Source: Bathymodiolus brooksi
Taxonomy: Eukaryota > Mollusca > Bivalvia > Mytilida > Modiolidae
DNA length: 64,000 bases
Direction of reading: 5' to 3'
Assembly (NCBI GenBank): GCA_963680875.1
Contig: OY804586.1
Location: forward strand, 56,578,203-56,642,202
The notes under the pieces were generated by a model. The model saw nothing but the letters and a program-made list of their open reading frames with translations. It had not been told where the DNA came from and did no database searches. Below, piece after piece: positions 23,591 to 34,887 of this stretch. The position numbers and the translations under genes were made by a program. The first letter of the stretch is position 1; each line of letters begins with the position of its first letter.

Positions 23591-23682
23591 GTGGATGTAG
23601 TCCAGTGGTCTAGGGCGCTGGACGTAAGGCTAAGCGAATGGTGCTGCAGTGTAACAATGGTGTGGGTTCAAATCCCGTCGAG
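23591..23682 (+). tRNA. tRNA-Leu-like sequence (copy 2)
   Basis: Duplicate of 23113-23204 with one visible A-box change (TAGTCCAGTGG). Same doubts apply. Confidence 0.42.
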
Positions 23683-23772
23683 GGAAGAACAAAAATTTGA
23701 CAGTGCTAAAATCTAATTCTAACACTGTTTGGTTTAATTTTCAGACGTATATATATATATATATATATATAA

Positions 23773-24604
23773 TATTAGTACAGTCTCTTATAATATAAAG
23801 TTACACATCAGGAAGTCAACTGATCAACAACTAGTTTCCCAATTTTCGACATGGGTAAAACGTAAAAGGGGTACCAGAGAAGCTATATCTTTCATCGGTC
23901 AATGACAGTATATAACAAACATTTATCCAGCCAATGTAATTTGACTGCTCAAACAGAACAAGTGGAGGATAAAAGGAATTACGTCTCAATGAATATTAGG
24001 TTCTTTGGATTATAAATCCTTTAATCAAACTCATAAAAAGTCATTAATTGTTTACTATATAAGAAAAATATATAACATAGCGCCATATGTTCCACGTCTA
24101 GATTTAAACGTAAATATCGGTTAGTTGTCACTACCGGTACGCTTCAGACGTGAATAAAATATCATCAACTAGTTCTTGAGGTAAGAGTATTTCCTATTTT
24201 CTGCTACATTTTAATATTATAAAAAAAAAGTGCATTAAAATCTGTTTTACGGCTCATTGAAATTACGAAATTGAAATGATACAACCAAATACCAACTCGA
24301 TATGGTTTATTAGATTGAATTTCTTCTGATGTATTTTCTAAGCTCGGCCAAGGTATCAGTATAAAATTAATGAGGTAGTTTTACCCTCTACTTATACTTC
24401 TCTACTTGACGTACCAGTCCTCTCGTGGTTTCTAACGAAATCCATTTTGTTTCTCCAACATTACCATTTTCAAAGTGTTCCATCAAAAGTTTGAATTTAT
24501 AAAGTGAAATAAAACCAGGTCTATTCAATATTTTGCATAGTAGTGTGTTACCGTTATAGTCACAATTTTTTTTTTTACATCCAATCCAATTTTTAACAGG
24601 TGAG
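23773..24604. other. Non-coding stretch downstream of the ankyrin gene
   Basis: Lies 3' of the minus-strand ankyrin gene, so part may be its 3' UTR. No clear poly(A) signal can be chosen. Confidence 0.4.
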
Positions 24605-25183
24605 TCAAGTAGTCATTGGCATGGTATATGGTAAACGACGATGATTACGATCTTGTGTCTGACAGTCTTCTTTAGCAGTTTGTTCATTTATACAGAATTC
24701 TGATCTTTTCAAATCCGAAAGTATTTCAAACAAACGGTTATTTCCCTGATACTTCTGGAGCTTATTTTCTTCCTTGATCAACAGTTGTACAATTTTCATT
24801 CTATTTTTCCATACTGCTATCTCCAAAGGAGTTGTGTCGAGGTAGGTTTTAGTTATATCATTGTATTTACTGTGAAGTAATAAAACTAAAATGTCATAAT
24901 AACCATTTTCTGCTGCCAAAAATAATGGTGATTTACCTGTATGACTTAAATCAAAATCTGTAGTATTTTCTAAAATATGCTTAACAATATCAAAATGGCC
25001 ATTTTCTACAGCAAGACAGTGGAGATGTGGCATCATCATCAGTACGAAGAAAATCACCAAAAAGTAGCATGAAAGAAGAATCTTTATCGTCTATCTCAAC
25101 TGTTGCTTCTTTCTCCTTTATGATGTTAATTATTTCTCCCTTTTTCTACTTTTGTTTGTTCTTTCCTTCCCTCAATTGTTTTC
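24605..25183 (-). pseudogene. Second ankyrin block, out of frame with the upstream exon
   Basis: The last 139 or so codons (about 25021-24605) encode ankyrin-like repeats: LAVENGHFDIVKHIL, SPLFLAAENGYYDILVLLL and TPLEIAVWKNRMKIVQLLI, then a charged tail ending at TGA. Just upstream, minus-strand frames change twice: a K/E-rich linker (EKTIEGRKEQTKVEKG) in one frame, then EIINIIKEKEATVEID ... TDDDATSPL in another up to about 25025, before the ankyrin frame. The pieces join into one plausible protein only if about three small indels are assumed, one at an AAAAAGGG run (about 25137-25144). Either the 3' end of the gene above has decayed, or the assembly has indel errors. The natural end may be the TGA at 25184. 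Confidence 0.6.
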
Positions 25184-27600
25184 TCATTCCTTCTGTTGTG
25201 CATTAAGTAAAAAAACAATATCGTTATGCGCAGAAGATGATGCTACAGACAATGGTGATTGTCCATCTTTATCACACAAATTGATATCTGCACCAGAACT
25301 AAGTAAACATTTAACAACGTCATAATGTCCAGACTTTGATGCTCGAAACAATGGTGAACGTCCATCTTTATCACACAAATTGATATTTGCACCAGAACTA
25401 AGTAAACATTTAACAACGTCATAATGTCCAGACATTGATGCTTCAAACAATGGTGATTGTTCATTTATATCACACAAATTGATATCTGCATCAGAACTAA
25501 GTAAACATTTAACAACATCACAATGTCCAGACATTGATGCTGCAAACAATGGTGATTGTCCTAATATATCAACCCAATTAATATCTGCATCAGCTCCAAG
25601 TAAGCATTCAACAACATCAGAATATCCAGCCTTTGATGCTATAAACAATGGTCTTTGTTTATCATGACCACACTGATGGATTTTTGCATTACAACTAAGT
25701 AAACATTCAACAACGTCAAAATGTCCAGACATTGATGCTTCAAACAATGGTGAATGTCCATCTTTATCACACAAATTGATATCTGCATCAGAACTAAGTA
25801 AACATTTAACAACATCACAATGTCCAGACATTGATGCTGCAAACAGTGGTGATTGTCCTAATATATCAGTCAAATTGATATCTGAACCAGAACTAAGCAA
25901 GTTCTGCACAACATCTATATGTCCATGGCTTGATGCTGTATTTAATGGTGATGTTTTCCAATCATTACATTTATTGATATCAGCATGATTTCTCAGCAAT
26001 GCTTTCACGATGCACAATTTACCTATCATACACCCTGCTATCAGTGGTGTGATATTTCTAGTAATAAGGCTAACAAATGTAAAATCTCTGTTGATACACT
26101 TCTTTGGATCTACGTATTTAAGTATCAGTTCCACCATATCTAAAGTTTCACTGTAACATCCAAGTAATAGTAAACGTGTGTTCTCCGTGACATCGGAGCC
26201 AAATATCAAACTAATGTTATGGTTGTTACATTTAACATGGTTGACTATTTCCTGAAGAAGATGAGTGTGACCATAATTAATTATCCAGCTTATTACCCTA
26301 ACATTACATGTATGTTCGCTGCCACAAACAGTATGATGTATTGAATCAAACAGCACCTGCAAACGATCAAATTCAATTATCTGTTGAATAGGCTCTTTTG
26401 CAAAAAATGTTGTATTCACAAGATGAATATTCTGACATTTCCTTAAAATCAATGATTTAAATTCATCAAATGGTTTTGTTTTCAACATTCCTTCGAAAAC
26501 ATCACGAAATGTACCCTGTTTCAGTGACTTATTCATGAAGACATCAAATAGATTCATAGACTGGATATCCGAATAGAGTCTTTCGGCAAGAGGTAAATAC
26601 ATATCTTCACTTATGTGAATGCAAAGATCCTCATTTGAAGCTTGTTCGTATACTGTGACTTTATTTGCTATATAACTGCTAGATAAATACTTTAATATCT
26701 GCTGTTGCTGTTGACTTTTACTTTGACGACCATAATGATAGGCAATAGCTTCAAATATAAAGTCATGTGAGAATGTGTATTCAGTATCTAACTTGGTGAA
26801 GTAGGTTTCTGACATGTGGTAAATGGTATCTTTTATTAGTTCGTGGGGTAAACACTTGACTGATAATTTGCTGTTATTAAATAGACACAAGACCAGAACA
26901 GCATATTGGATACAGTTTGTTTGCTGCAGTTTGTCCAGTTCACTAATAAAACATCCGAACGGTTTATTGAAGAAGTTTTCATCCAACTGCTGGTATTTTT
27001 CTTCCTTTGAAAATACCTTACAAAGAAATGGAAACATATGATTGGCCTTGGTAAATGAAAGCGATGTATAGAGATCTGGGTTTACACCTTTGGCTTTACA
27101 ATAATATTGGCAAATAGCCATCTTTTCTGTTTCAGTCAGCTGATTATCTTCACTCTGTAAATCTATGACGTTTTCTGTTACAAACAATCCTAGCTTAAAA
27201 GCTTCCTTATACACCGACTTTCTGCAAGTAAACAATAGTATTGTTGTCCCCCCTATTAAGTTGTCAATTTGTTCTTTATGGTTCATAATAATATTGTAAA
27301 TATTCATATCTACAGCAAAAATACCTAATACATCATCAAGTACAAAAACTTGTTTAAGATCTCTGTCACCATATTGTATGATTTCTTCTAGTCTACACAC
27401 TGGCACAACTTCCCATCCTTTCCTCTCTAGCTGTAATGCAATATGGCGAGCTGTGGCAGTCTTTCCTGAACCTGGTCCACCAATTATTGTCATATAATAT
27501 TTAGACTTGACCATGTCCAATACTGCTGTAAATCCTCCAGTTTCATCATAAAATAGTTCATCCTCTATTCTCCATTTCTTAATCTGTGCAATCTGGTTTT
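25184..27600 (-). CDS. nSTAND3-like NTPase with nine ankyrin repeats (3' exon, 5' end missing)
   Basis: One long exon of about 805 codons. A splice acceptor (tgtactgtatttcag) ends at 27601, so coding starts at 27600 inside a codon; the ATG at 27614-27616 is intronic. Counting from that ATG, the P-loop GGPGSGKT is at residues 46-53, Walker B FVLDDV at 91-96, and a sensor-like LLFTCRK at 127-133. The opening (IKKWRIEDELFYDETGGF) and ARHIALQLERKGWEVVPV fit the nSTAND3 NTPase family. A helical middle region follows, then nine 33-residue ankyrin repeats at about residues 530-805, several nearly identical in DNA. In bivalves this NTPase is often preceded by a HEPN/DZIP3-like or death-fold exon and is discussed as an intracellular immune sensor; no such exon is seen here. 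The upstream intron would have to cross the repeats beyond 27.6 kb. STAND function (ATP-dependent assembly after ligand sensing by ankyrin repeats) is inferred from the family. Confidence 0.88.
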
Positions 27601-27650
27601 CTGAAATACAGTACAATGAAATATTTATTACAATTCATTCAAGATTTTAG

Positions 27651-28012
27651 AGTGAGTGAGTGATTGTTAATTAACACCAACTCAGCAATTTTTTTTTATC
27701 TATTTCATGGCGACAAAAAGTTAATTTTCAATGAAATGATAATGATGTCCGCCTTGTACTAGACCAACACGCTTAGTTGGATTTTAATTGTGCTATATCA
27801 CTGAAACAACAGTCCGGGGGTTTCCATGTCGCCCCAACTGCTCCCCCCTCAGAGTCACCCAGTCTTTATCCTTTCTCCTTCAAATGCTGCGTGCTTAGCG
27901 GAAAAGCAACAAATACAAATTGTATCATCATTGGCATGACCCCATTGGTCTCGAACCCAAGATCTATTGCACTGAAGGCGAGTACCCTTACCATTACACC
28001 ACCAATGCGGTT
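27651..28012 (-). mobile_element. tRNA-headed SINE, family 1
   Basis: Same order as the other copies: gtgagtgagtgattgtt at 27652, 'catggcgac' at 27707, 'gctgcgtgcttagcgg' at 27885, and a head ending 'accaatgcggtt'. It lies just upstream of the ankyrin exon, in its intron if the gene extends that way. Confidence 0.7.
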
Positions 28013-28089
28013 CATTAAGGATTTTAAAAAATACAATAAATGACATACAAGTGCGTAAAACTAACATCAAATTTGTATTAATCTGACTG

Positions 28090-28590
28090 AATGTTGTTAT
28101 TTTCAGTCATTGTACATTGTAACTGATCATACATTATCAATGATCGTACATTTCTACTGATAGTATATATGGTCGCTGATCGTATATTGTGGCTGATCGT
28201 ATATTGTAGATAATCATATATTGTAGATAATCGTATATTGTAGATAACCGTATATTGTCGCTGATAGTATATTGTAGATAATCGTATATCCTGGCTGATC
28301 ATATATTGTAGATAATCGCATATTGTCCCTGATCGTAAATTGTAGATAATCGTATTTTGTCACTGATCGTATATTGTAGATAATTGTATATTGTGGCTGA
28401 TCGTATATTGTAGATAATCATATATTGTGGCTGATCATATATTGTAGATAATCGTATATTGTCGCTGATTGTATATTGTAGATACTTGTATATTGTCACT
28501 GATCGTATATTGTAGATAATCGTATATTGCCGCTGATCATGTATTGTAGATAATCGTATATTGTCGCTGATCGTATATATAGATTATAAT
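28090..28590. repeat. Dimeric 17+17-bp satellite, array 1
   Basis: Alternating units gtatattgtagataatc and gtatattgt(c/g)gctgatc form a 34-bp dimer with substitutions. Open frames on the minus strand (IYDYLQYTIS-type) are by-products. Confidence 0.88.
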
Positions 28591-28691
28591 ATGGCCTTTT
28601 TCATATCGGCCCTGGTATCACCTCAAGACTCCCATATCAGCCCAAGACGATAGCCAAGGGATGATACCAGGACCGATATGGAAAAGGCCAT
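28591..28691. mobile_element. Palindromic MITE-like element, 101 bp
   Basis: Left arm atggcctttttcatatcggc... (28591-28621) and right arm (28661-28691) are inverted with about three mismatches in 31. It sits where the satellite array breaks. The flanking duplication is unclear. Confidence 0.7.
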
Positions 28692-28732
28692 GTTATTATC
28701 TGTTTATCACATATTTCACCATGACTTAAATC

Positions 28733-28914
28733 AATTCTGACACATTATTCCAATTCCGAGCCACCCAGTCTCTATCCTTCCTCCTCAATGCTGCGTGCTT
28801 AGCGGAGAAGCAACAAATACAAATTTTATAATCATTGGAATGACCACATCGGTCTCGAACCCAAGATCTATTGCACTGAAGGCGAGTACCCTTACCATTA
28901 CACCACCAATGCGG
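28733..28914 (-). mobile_element. Partial SINE copy from a local ~904-bp duplication
   Basis: Matches the head half of the SINE at 27651-28012; the match continues past the element into the same satellite start (28007 and 28911 are equivalent), so it arose by segmental duplication rather than a new insertion. Confidence 0.75.
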
Positions 28915-28984
28915 TTCATTAAGGATTTTAAAAAATACAATAAATGACATACAAGTGCGTAAAACTAACATTAAATTTGTATTA

Positions 28985-29341
28985 ATCTGACTGAATGGTG
29001 TTATTTTCAGTTATTGTACATTGTAACTGATCATATATTATCAATGATCGTACATTTCTACTGATCGCATATATGGTCGCTGATCGTATATTGTGGCTGA
29101 TTGTATATTGTAGATAATCGTATATTGTCACTGATCATATATTGTAGATAATCGTATATTATCACTGATCATATATATGTAGATAATCGTATATCGTGGC
29201 TGTTCATATATTGTAGATAATCGTATATTGTCCCTTATCGTAAATTGTACATAATCGTATATTGTAGCTAATTGTATATTGTAGATAATCGTATATTGTC
29301 GCTGATTGTATATTGTAGATAATCGTATATTGTAGCTGATC
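28985..29341. repeat. Dimeric 17+17-bp satellite, array 2
   Basis: Same dimer as array 1, interrupted after gctgatc at 29341 by the TIR element and resuming at 45043 with atatattgtatacatg. Confidence 0.85.
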
Positions 29342-30392
29342 CAGGGGTTTCAAAGATTTTTTTAATAGGAGGTACTTCTTAAATTTTAGGAGGTACCTAA
29401 AAAATTAGGCTGAGGGTCGTAAGAGGTCCAGGGGGACAGAAGCTCCTGAAATCTAGCATTTTGTGGACCAAAAAATGTACTTCAGAGACTGCAAAACATT
29501 AAGTGTTTTTGAAAGAAAAATCCCATTAACTTTAGAGTTCAGATTTCACCAAGAGTGAAGACCATGCATAATGCCTGGATTTTTTCCTCCAATTTCTTTA
29601 TTGAATATTTTAGTTTACAGACTTCAGCCAAGATTATTCATAGATAGTCCACCATATCTTAAAAAAAAACCAAAAGGACCATAAAGAGCTACGGTTCCTC
29701 AGCTAGGCTTGACCAAGCCATTGTTATCAAAGCTTAAACTTCTCAAAATTCTTTTGTTGGCTTTGTCCTTTTCTTTTTCACAATACCTTGGCTTGTGTGT
29801 TTTTTTTTCTTTATTACCAGTAATTAAACTCATCAAAGACCATTGGTACGGATCAAGACATATAAGTGTCATAATTAATGAAACATAAATTTAATTTGCA
29901 ATCATCAATCTTTAATAAAATTCATAATTTTAATAGATCAATACAAATATAATTAAACAAAAACAATATATATATTGTTACTTTCACGACTTATGTGCAA
30001 AAAAAATGTTCGAACGAAAACGATTCGCGGGAAGACATTTAGTAATATTTGAATCACAAAAGTTAAATTATTTTGGAAAAAAAAGTGGAGCCGGTGTTTT
30101 GACATTACAATGTAATTCGTATTTGAGCCATGTCAAATCCTTTTTCAAGAATTCTAGTAATTGATTGATAAAATGGTGGCCGAGTTGATGGCAGCTTGAA
30201 AAACAGCTCAGCAAATTTTGCATTTTTTTGATGTTTTATGAAGTTCTAATGAAAAAAAATTTTGGAAAGATAATTGCCTATATAATGTGTTAAAGGATGA
30301 TGTTTCTGTTGATGAAAATTTTGGATTTTTGAACATTTATTGAGTGTGTACAGATATTTTCATTGGAATTTATTGTTAGTGAAATTGACATT

Positions 30393-31418
30393 ATGTCTGG
30401 AGGCAGTAATTCACTTAAACCTGGGCAACCTAGAAGTACAAATATAAATAATGTTCAAACATTGCTCAAAGCAAAATTGGGTTCAACAAAGGAGAAAGTA
30501 CCTAAGAAGGGTAGAACACATTCTCAGCTATCTAATGACTCAAACAATAGTATTGAATTTGATCTGTCAGGTTTGGACCATATACAAAAGGACCTTGAGG
30601 AAATAAAATCAAGTCTTCAAGGTGTGACAAAGATAACTGATCTTAACGAGGCAATAAAAGATCTGGTAAAAAGTACTGAATTAAAAACATTAGTTACTGT
30701 TATAGTTAACAAACTACTCAACAATTTTGAAAGTAAATTGGAAACAAAATTTGAAGCTAAACTTACACAAGTTACAAACAATATGCAGGAAAAAATAGAT
30801 GCATTATCATTGGAAAATGAAAACTTGAAAGGCCAACTAGATGCCACAAAAAATGTACTTGGAAATGTAAAGACAACTCTTAATAGGAATGTTATACTGA
30901 CCAAAGACGCTACCATACAAAGTAACTACAATGAACAGTATTCGAGGAAAAACGATATAAAAGTGTTTAACATGAAAAAAAGAGACAAACAAAACCTGAG
31001 AGAGGATTTCATTGATCTTGTCAAGAAAGACCTTAATGTGGATTTAGAACTAAGGGATGTTGTAGCCATACACCGTTTACCTTCAGATCGACCAGGAGAA
31101 AAAACAATTATTGTCAGACTATTTAACAGTGATGCCAAAAGGAATGTCATGCGTGCAAAGAAAAACTTGAAAAACAATGTTCGTTTTGTAGACGACATTA
31201 CAAAACAAAATCATGAACTAATGAAAAGGATGCGTGATTCCAATAGATTTGACTCTGTGTGGTTCTACAATTGTGGCATATATGGAAAAACATCTGATGA
31301 TAAACAATTCAAATTTGGTTTGTATGATGACATTGACATTAAATGCTTACTTTTTTACCATACATTAACTGTCCATATTTATTTAACTTTATATTTAATT
31401 TGTCTTTACCTGTTATGA
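30393..31418 (+). CDS. LINE ORF1 protein (coiled-coil RNA-binding)
   Basis: The ATG at 30393 (MSGGSNSLKPGQ) begins 341 codons. A long heptad-rich region covers about residues 55-170. QYSRKNDIKVFNM near residue 183 and VVAIHRLP ... EKTIIVRLF near 225-250 are the L1 ORF1p-type RRM core. The C-terminal domain follows, and the last ~20 residues are hydrophobic and may be read-through. L1-type ORF1 proteins trimerise and coat the element RNA. The frame is intact although ORF2 is broken. No upstream promoter could be identified in the 230-bp leader. Confidence 0.85.
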   Translation: MSGGSNSLKPGQPRSTNINNVQTLLKAKLGSTKEKVPKKGRTHSQLSNDSNNSIEFDLSGLDHIQKDLEEIKSSLQGVTKITDLNEAIKDLVKSTELKTLVTVIVNKLLNNFESKLETKFEAKLTQVTNNMQEKIDALSLENENLKGQLDATKNVLGNVKTTLNRNVILTKDATIQSNYNEQYSRKNDIKVFNMKKRDKQNLREDFIDLVKKDLNVDLELRDVVAIHRLPSDRPGEKTIIVRLFNSDAKRNVMRAKKNLKNNVRFVDDITKQNHELMKRMRDSNRFDSVWFYNCGIYGKTSDDKQFKFGLYDDIDIKCLLFYHTLTVHIYLTLYLICLYLL

Positions 31419-32886
31419 TATGCATATTGAATACACAGTAAAAAAGATTATATATAATGTACATAAGATGATATCTACATACCGGTACCAGAAAATATAC
31501 TGTCATGATTATTGATAAACATTACATTTCATTTATGATTTTTATTACCGTATACATGTAGTACCCTGTATATGATTCTGTATGGATTCTTTGTTTTTTT
31601 CAGAAATACATATTGTGACTTCTTGCAACTGTCTTAGCACAAAATTTTAATTATTTACATTTGCATATTGAAGATAATATATACTATTACCTGCGCTACC
31701 AACAGTGGACATAGGCTTAGGGGCCATATGACTCCACCTGTTTGCCCAAATATATATATACATGTACGTAGGTAGGTTATGTAATCTGGAACTCTGAGTT
31801 TTTGGTATAACATGTCTTAGATTTGACCCATGTCTATGAGGCGGAATAATGGTGTGCACCTCCTGTATTCATAAGTATTGGAAAAATTTTATCATGAACT
31901 TTCCGTATAATTATGTGTATTAAACTTGTTGGTTTGTTCACTGAAACATTAGTTTGTGTAATTGTTAACGATCCTTTAGTTTTGTTCATCACTTTTCTAA
32001 TGTACCCAGTGTTACCCACTCATGTAATTGTGGATAGATTCAAGATGTGCATTGGAAAAAAGGGGGGGGGGGATATTTCCAGCATGTTGAACATAGTTAT
32101 TGGTTTGTTGTCTGGAACAAGGGCAGCAACTGTTTTTTTGTGATCTAGTATTGATGTAGTTTATATTTTGGCTGCATGAAATAATTGCACACCTCCTTTT
32201 CATAGGTGAATTTTTTTTTTGGATTTTCCCACAACTGAAACACTAATGGTACATTGTACATGGGTGGAAATCCTACATGTTATAGTTCATATAATTAAAT
32301 GTGGCCTTCTCTAGTTGTTTGCCACCTTGAATCTTTGAATCTTAAACTGAAGTAGTAGATTTTCTGCATGTGTGACTTGCTCAGGGTATGGCCGTATCTA
32401 TTGTTTGGGACAGCAGTGAGTAGAGTGGGTATGAATTCAGTGTTGGTCTTGTATCTTAATTGATAAATATAATAGAAATGATATGTATAATACTGATAAC
32501 AACTTATTTAATTTTTTGTTTGTTTACCAGTTACATTTTAACAGAATGAAACAGAATATTGATGTGTATGATTTTGATTTTGCTGATACTATATGAAATT
32601 AAAAGGATATAATTTATAACTGTAAAAATTGCAATATATTATGCTGTTTAGCTTTTTGTAGCCATGTTTGATTACAGTCATTGTTTTTATTGTCTCTTTC
32701 TTTTGTCTTCTTTCTCTTTGTACTACTGTTCATTACATTTTTTCTGTTGTCTTCTTTCTTTTTGTACTACTTTTAATTTCATTTTTGTGTACTTATTATT
32801 ATATTGGTTGGTCTGGTGCAGAATTTATGTATATTGTCTGTTTATTTATGATAATCAATCAGTGTGTTATGTTATAAGATTACTTA
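31419..32886 (+). other. LINE inter-ORF spacer
   Basis: About 1.47 kb with no protein-like frame, unusually long for the group; it contains a G10 run at about 32064-32073 and a pyrimidine-rich stretch before ORF2. It may hold older unrecognised insertions. Confidence 0.5.
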
Positions 32887-34515
32887 ATGGCTAGTGTAAG
32901 AATTCTTTCAGTAAACTGTCAGGGACTCGGTAACATTGTAAAAAGAACAGATGTCTTTAATTATCTAAAAAAAAAGCAGTGCAACATCTACTGTCTACAA
33001 GATACTCATTTTACTTGTGAAAATGAAAAGAGCATACGATCAAGTTGGGATTATGAATGTTATTTTAGCTCATTTACATCAAATGCCAGCGGTACTGCTA
33101 TTCTTTTTAACAATAATTTTGAATTTAATATTCTTAAAGAGAAAAGAGACATAAATGGGAATTATCTTGTTTTAGATATTAATGATAACAAAATTAACTT
33201 TACACTTGTTTCTATTTATGGACCGAATGATGATAATCCTCAATTTTATGAGAATATCATGTCAATAGTTGAGGAATTTGGAAATGAAAATTTTATAATT
33301 TGTGGTGATTTCAATCTTGTATTATGTCCAGAGTTAGATTACTGTAACTATTTGCATGTAAATAACCCAAAGTCGAGAGAGAAGGTTTTAGAATTAATTG
33401 AAGAAAGAAGTCTAATAGACCCTTATAGGCAACTTTATCCAGATAGTTTTCGTTATACTTGGAGGAAAAAAAAACCATTTAGACAGGCTAGATTGGACTT
33501 TTTCCTTTTTACAGAAAGTATGCTTACTAATTTAAAAAATTGTACTATTGATCCAAGTTACAGATCTGATCATTCAATGATTATTTTAAGCCTTGTGTTT
33601 AATCCCTTCAATAAAGGTAAAGGCTTGTGGAAGTTTAACAACTCACTATTATACGAAAAGGACTACAGCAAAATTGTAAGGGAAAAAAATCATTGATCTG
33701 AAAAAACAATATGCAGCATTAATCTATAATAGGGATAAAATTCAAGAAATTGATGATAATGAACTGCAACTTACTATTAACGTTCAACTGTTTTTGGAAA
33801 TGTTACTTTTAGAAATACGAGGAAAAACAATTTCATTTGCAAGCTATATAAAAAAAATTAAGGAACAGAGATTTAGAGATCTTCAAGAAGAAATTGCTAC
33901 CCTTGAAAAAAATGTTACTGAAAACTCAATTGAAAATTTAGAAACAAAAAAGCATGAATTGGAATCTCTTAGAAATGAAAAAATGAAAGGTAAGTTAGTA
34001 AGATCAAGAGCTCAATGGGTAGATGAAGGAGAAAAGCCAACAAAATATTTTTGTGGGCTAGAGTCTAAAAATTATACCAGTAAGATAATTCCAAAAGTTG
34101 AAAAAGATAATGGGGAAATTGTTACAGATCAGAAGGAGATATTAAAAGAAGTACAATATTCTTATGAAAATTTGTACAAAAATAAAGATGAAGATAAAGG
34201 TTGTAGTCTTAAAGATATAGTGGAGGGTTTGAAGGGGGCAAGTATAAGAAAACTCACAGAAGAAGAAAAAGATAAGTTAGAAGGGGAAATTGGGAGCTTT
34301 GAAGCTGGGGAAATTTTGAAAAAAATGAAAAATAACAAAAGTCCTGGATCAGATGGGTTTACATCAGAGTTTTTAAAGTTTTTTTGGAAAGATCTGAAAG
34401 TTTTTGTTATTGGTTCTTTAAATTGTGGGTATAGTTTAGGAAGTTTATCTGTTACACAAAAACAAGGTATAATCACATGTTTACCAAAGGGAGACAAATC
34501 AAAACATTTTCTAAA
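32887..34515 (+). pseudogene. LINE ORF2, 5' part: AP-type endonuclease and start of RT region
   Basis: ATG at 32887. Endonuclease motifs occur in order: ILSVNCQGLG, CLQDTHF, VSIYGPN, IICGDFN, ARLDFF and YRSDHSM. The frame ends at TGA after REKNH; one base less in the A7 run at 33683-33689 would continue it into the linker read from about 33694. The RT fingers follow (RAQWVDEGEKPTKYF, NNKSPGSDGFTSEFL). The frame is cut at 34515 by the hairpin-ended element. In an active LINE this part nicks target DNA for reverse transcription. Confidence 0.88.
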
Positions 34516-34887
34516 CTAGAGGCTCAGCCCACTGAGCCTGTATCGCTCACCTGACAATAGAATGATACTGAAGCAAATTTCAAAGGGAGATAATCATTAC
34601 CTTTAAAAACAGCAGCCATCTTGAATGGAGGGTGGGGCTGTCGGAAACAATTTTGAAAGGGATATACCCAGGGACCATCTATGCCAAGTTTGGCTCCATT
34701 TGGCCAAGCTGTTTCAGAGGAGAAGATTTTTTTAACATTACCCAATCAGAAAAAAGAATTAATCTTGGCGACCATGTTTGTAGGCCAAATGGAATGAAAT
34801 GGAGAAACTTTATAGAGGACCTTACATAGATGCTTACTGCCAAGTTTGGTTCCATTTGGCCAAGTTGTTTCAGAGGAGAAGATTAAA

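Larger units (their letters stand above)
22961..23750 (+). repeat. 478-bp tandem duplication containing a tRNA-like sequence
   Basis: The first unit starts ttgctgagttagattgctg at 22961 and the second at 23439, with near-identical sequence including the tRNA-like part and a tail to 'attttcagacgtatata'. Both units hold (TA)n tracts; the second ends in a longer one (about 23747-23772). Confidence 0.9.

Noticed and set aside
23113..23682. Two functional tRNA-Leu genes
   Set aside because: The acceptor and anticodon stems pair poorly although A and B boxes are good.
25479..25988. Plus-strand frames opposite the ankyrin exon
   Set aside because: They mirror the ankyrin repeat on the other strand and show no independent motif.
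28078..28499. Minus-strand frames with IYDYLQYTIS repeats
   Set aside because: Translation of the dimeric AT-rich satellite.
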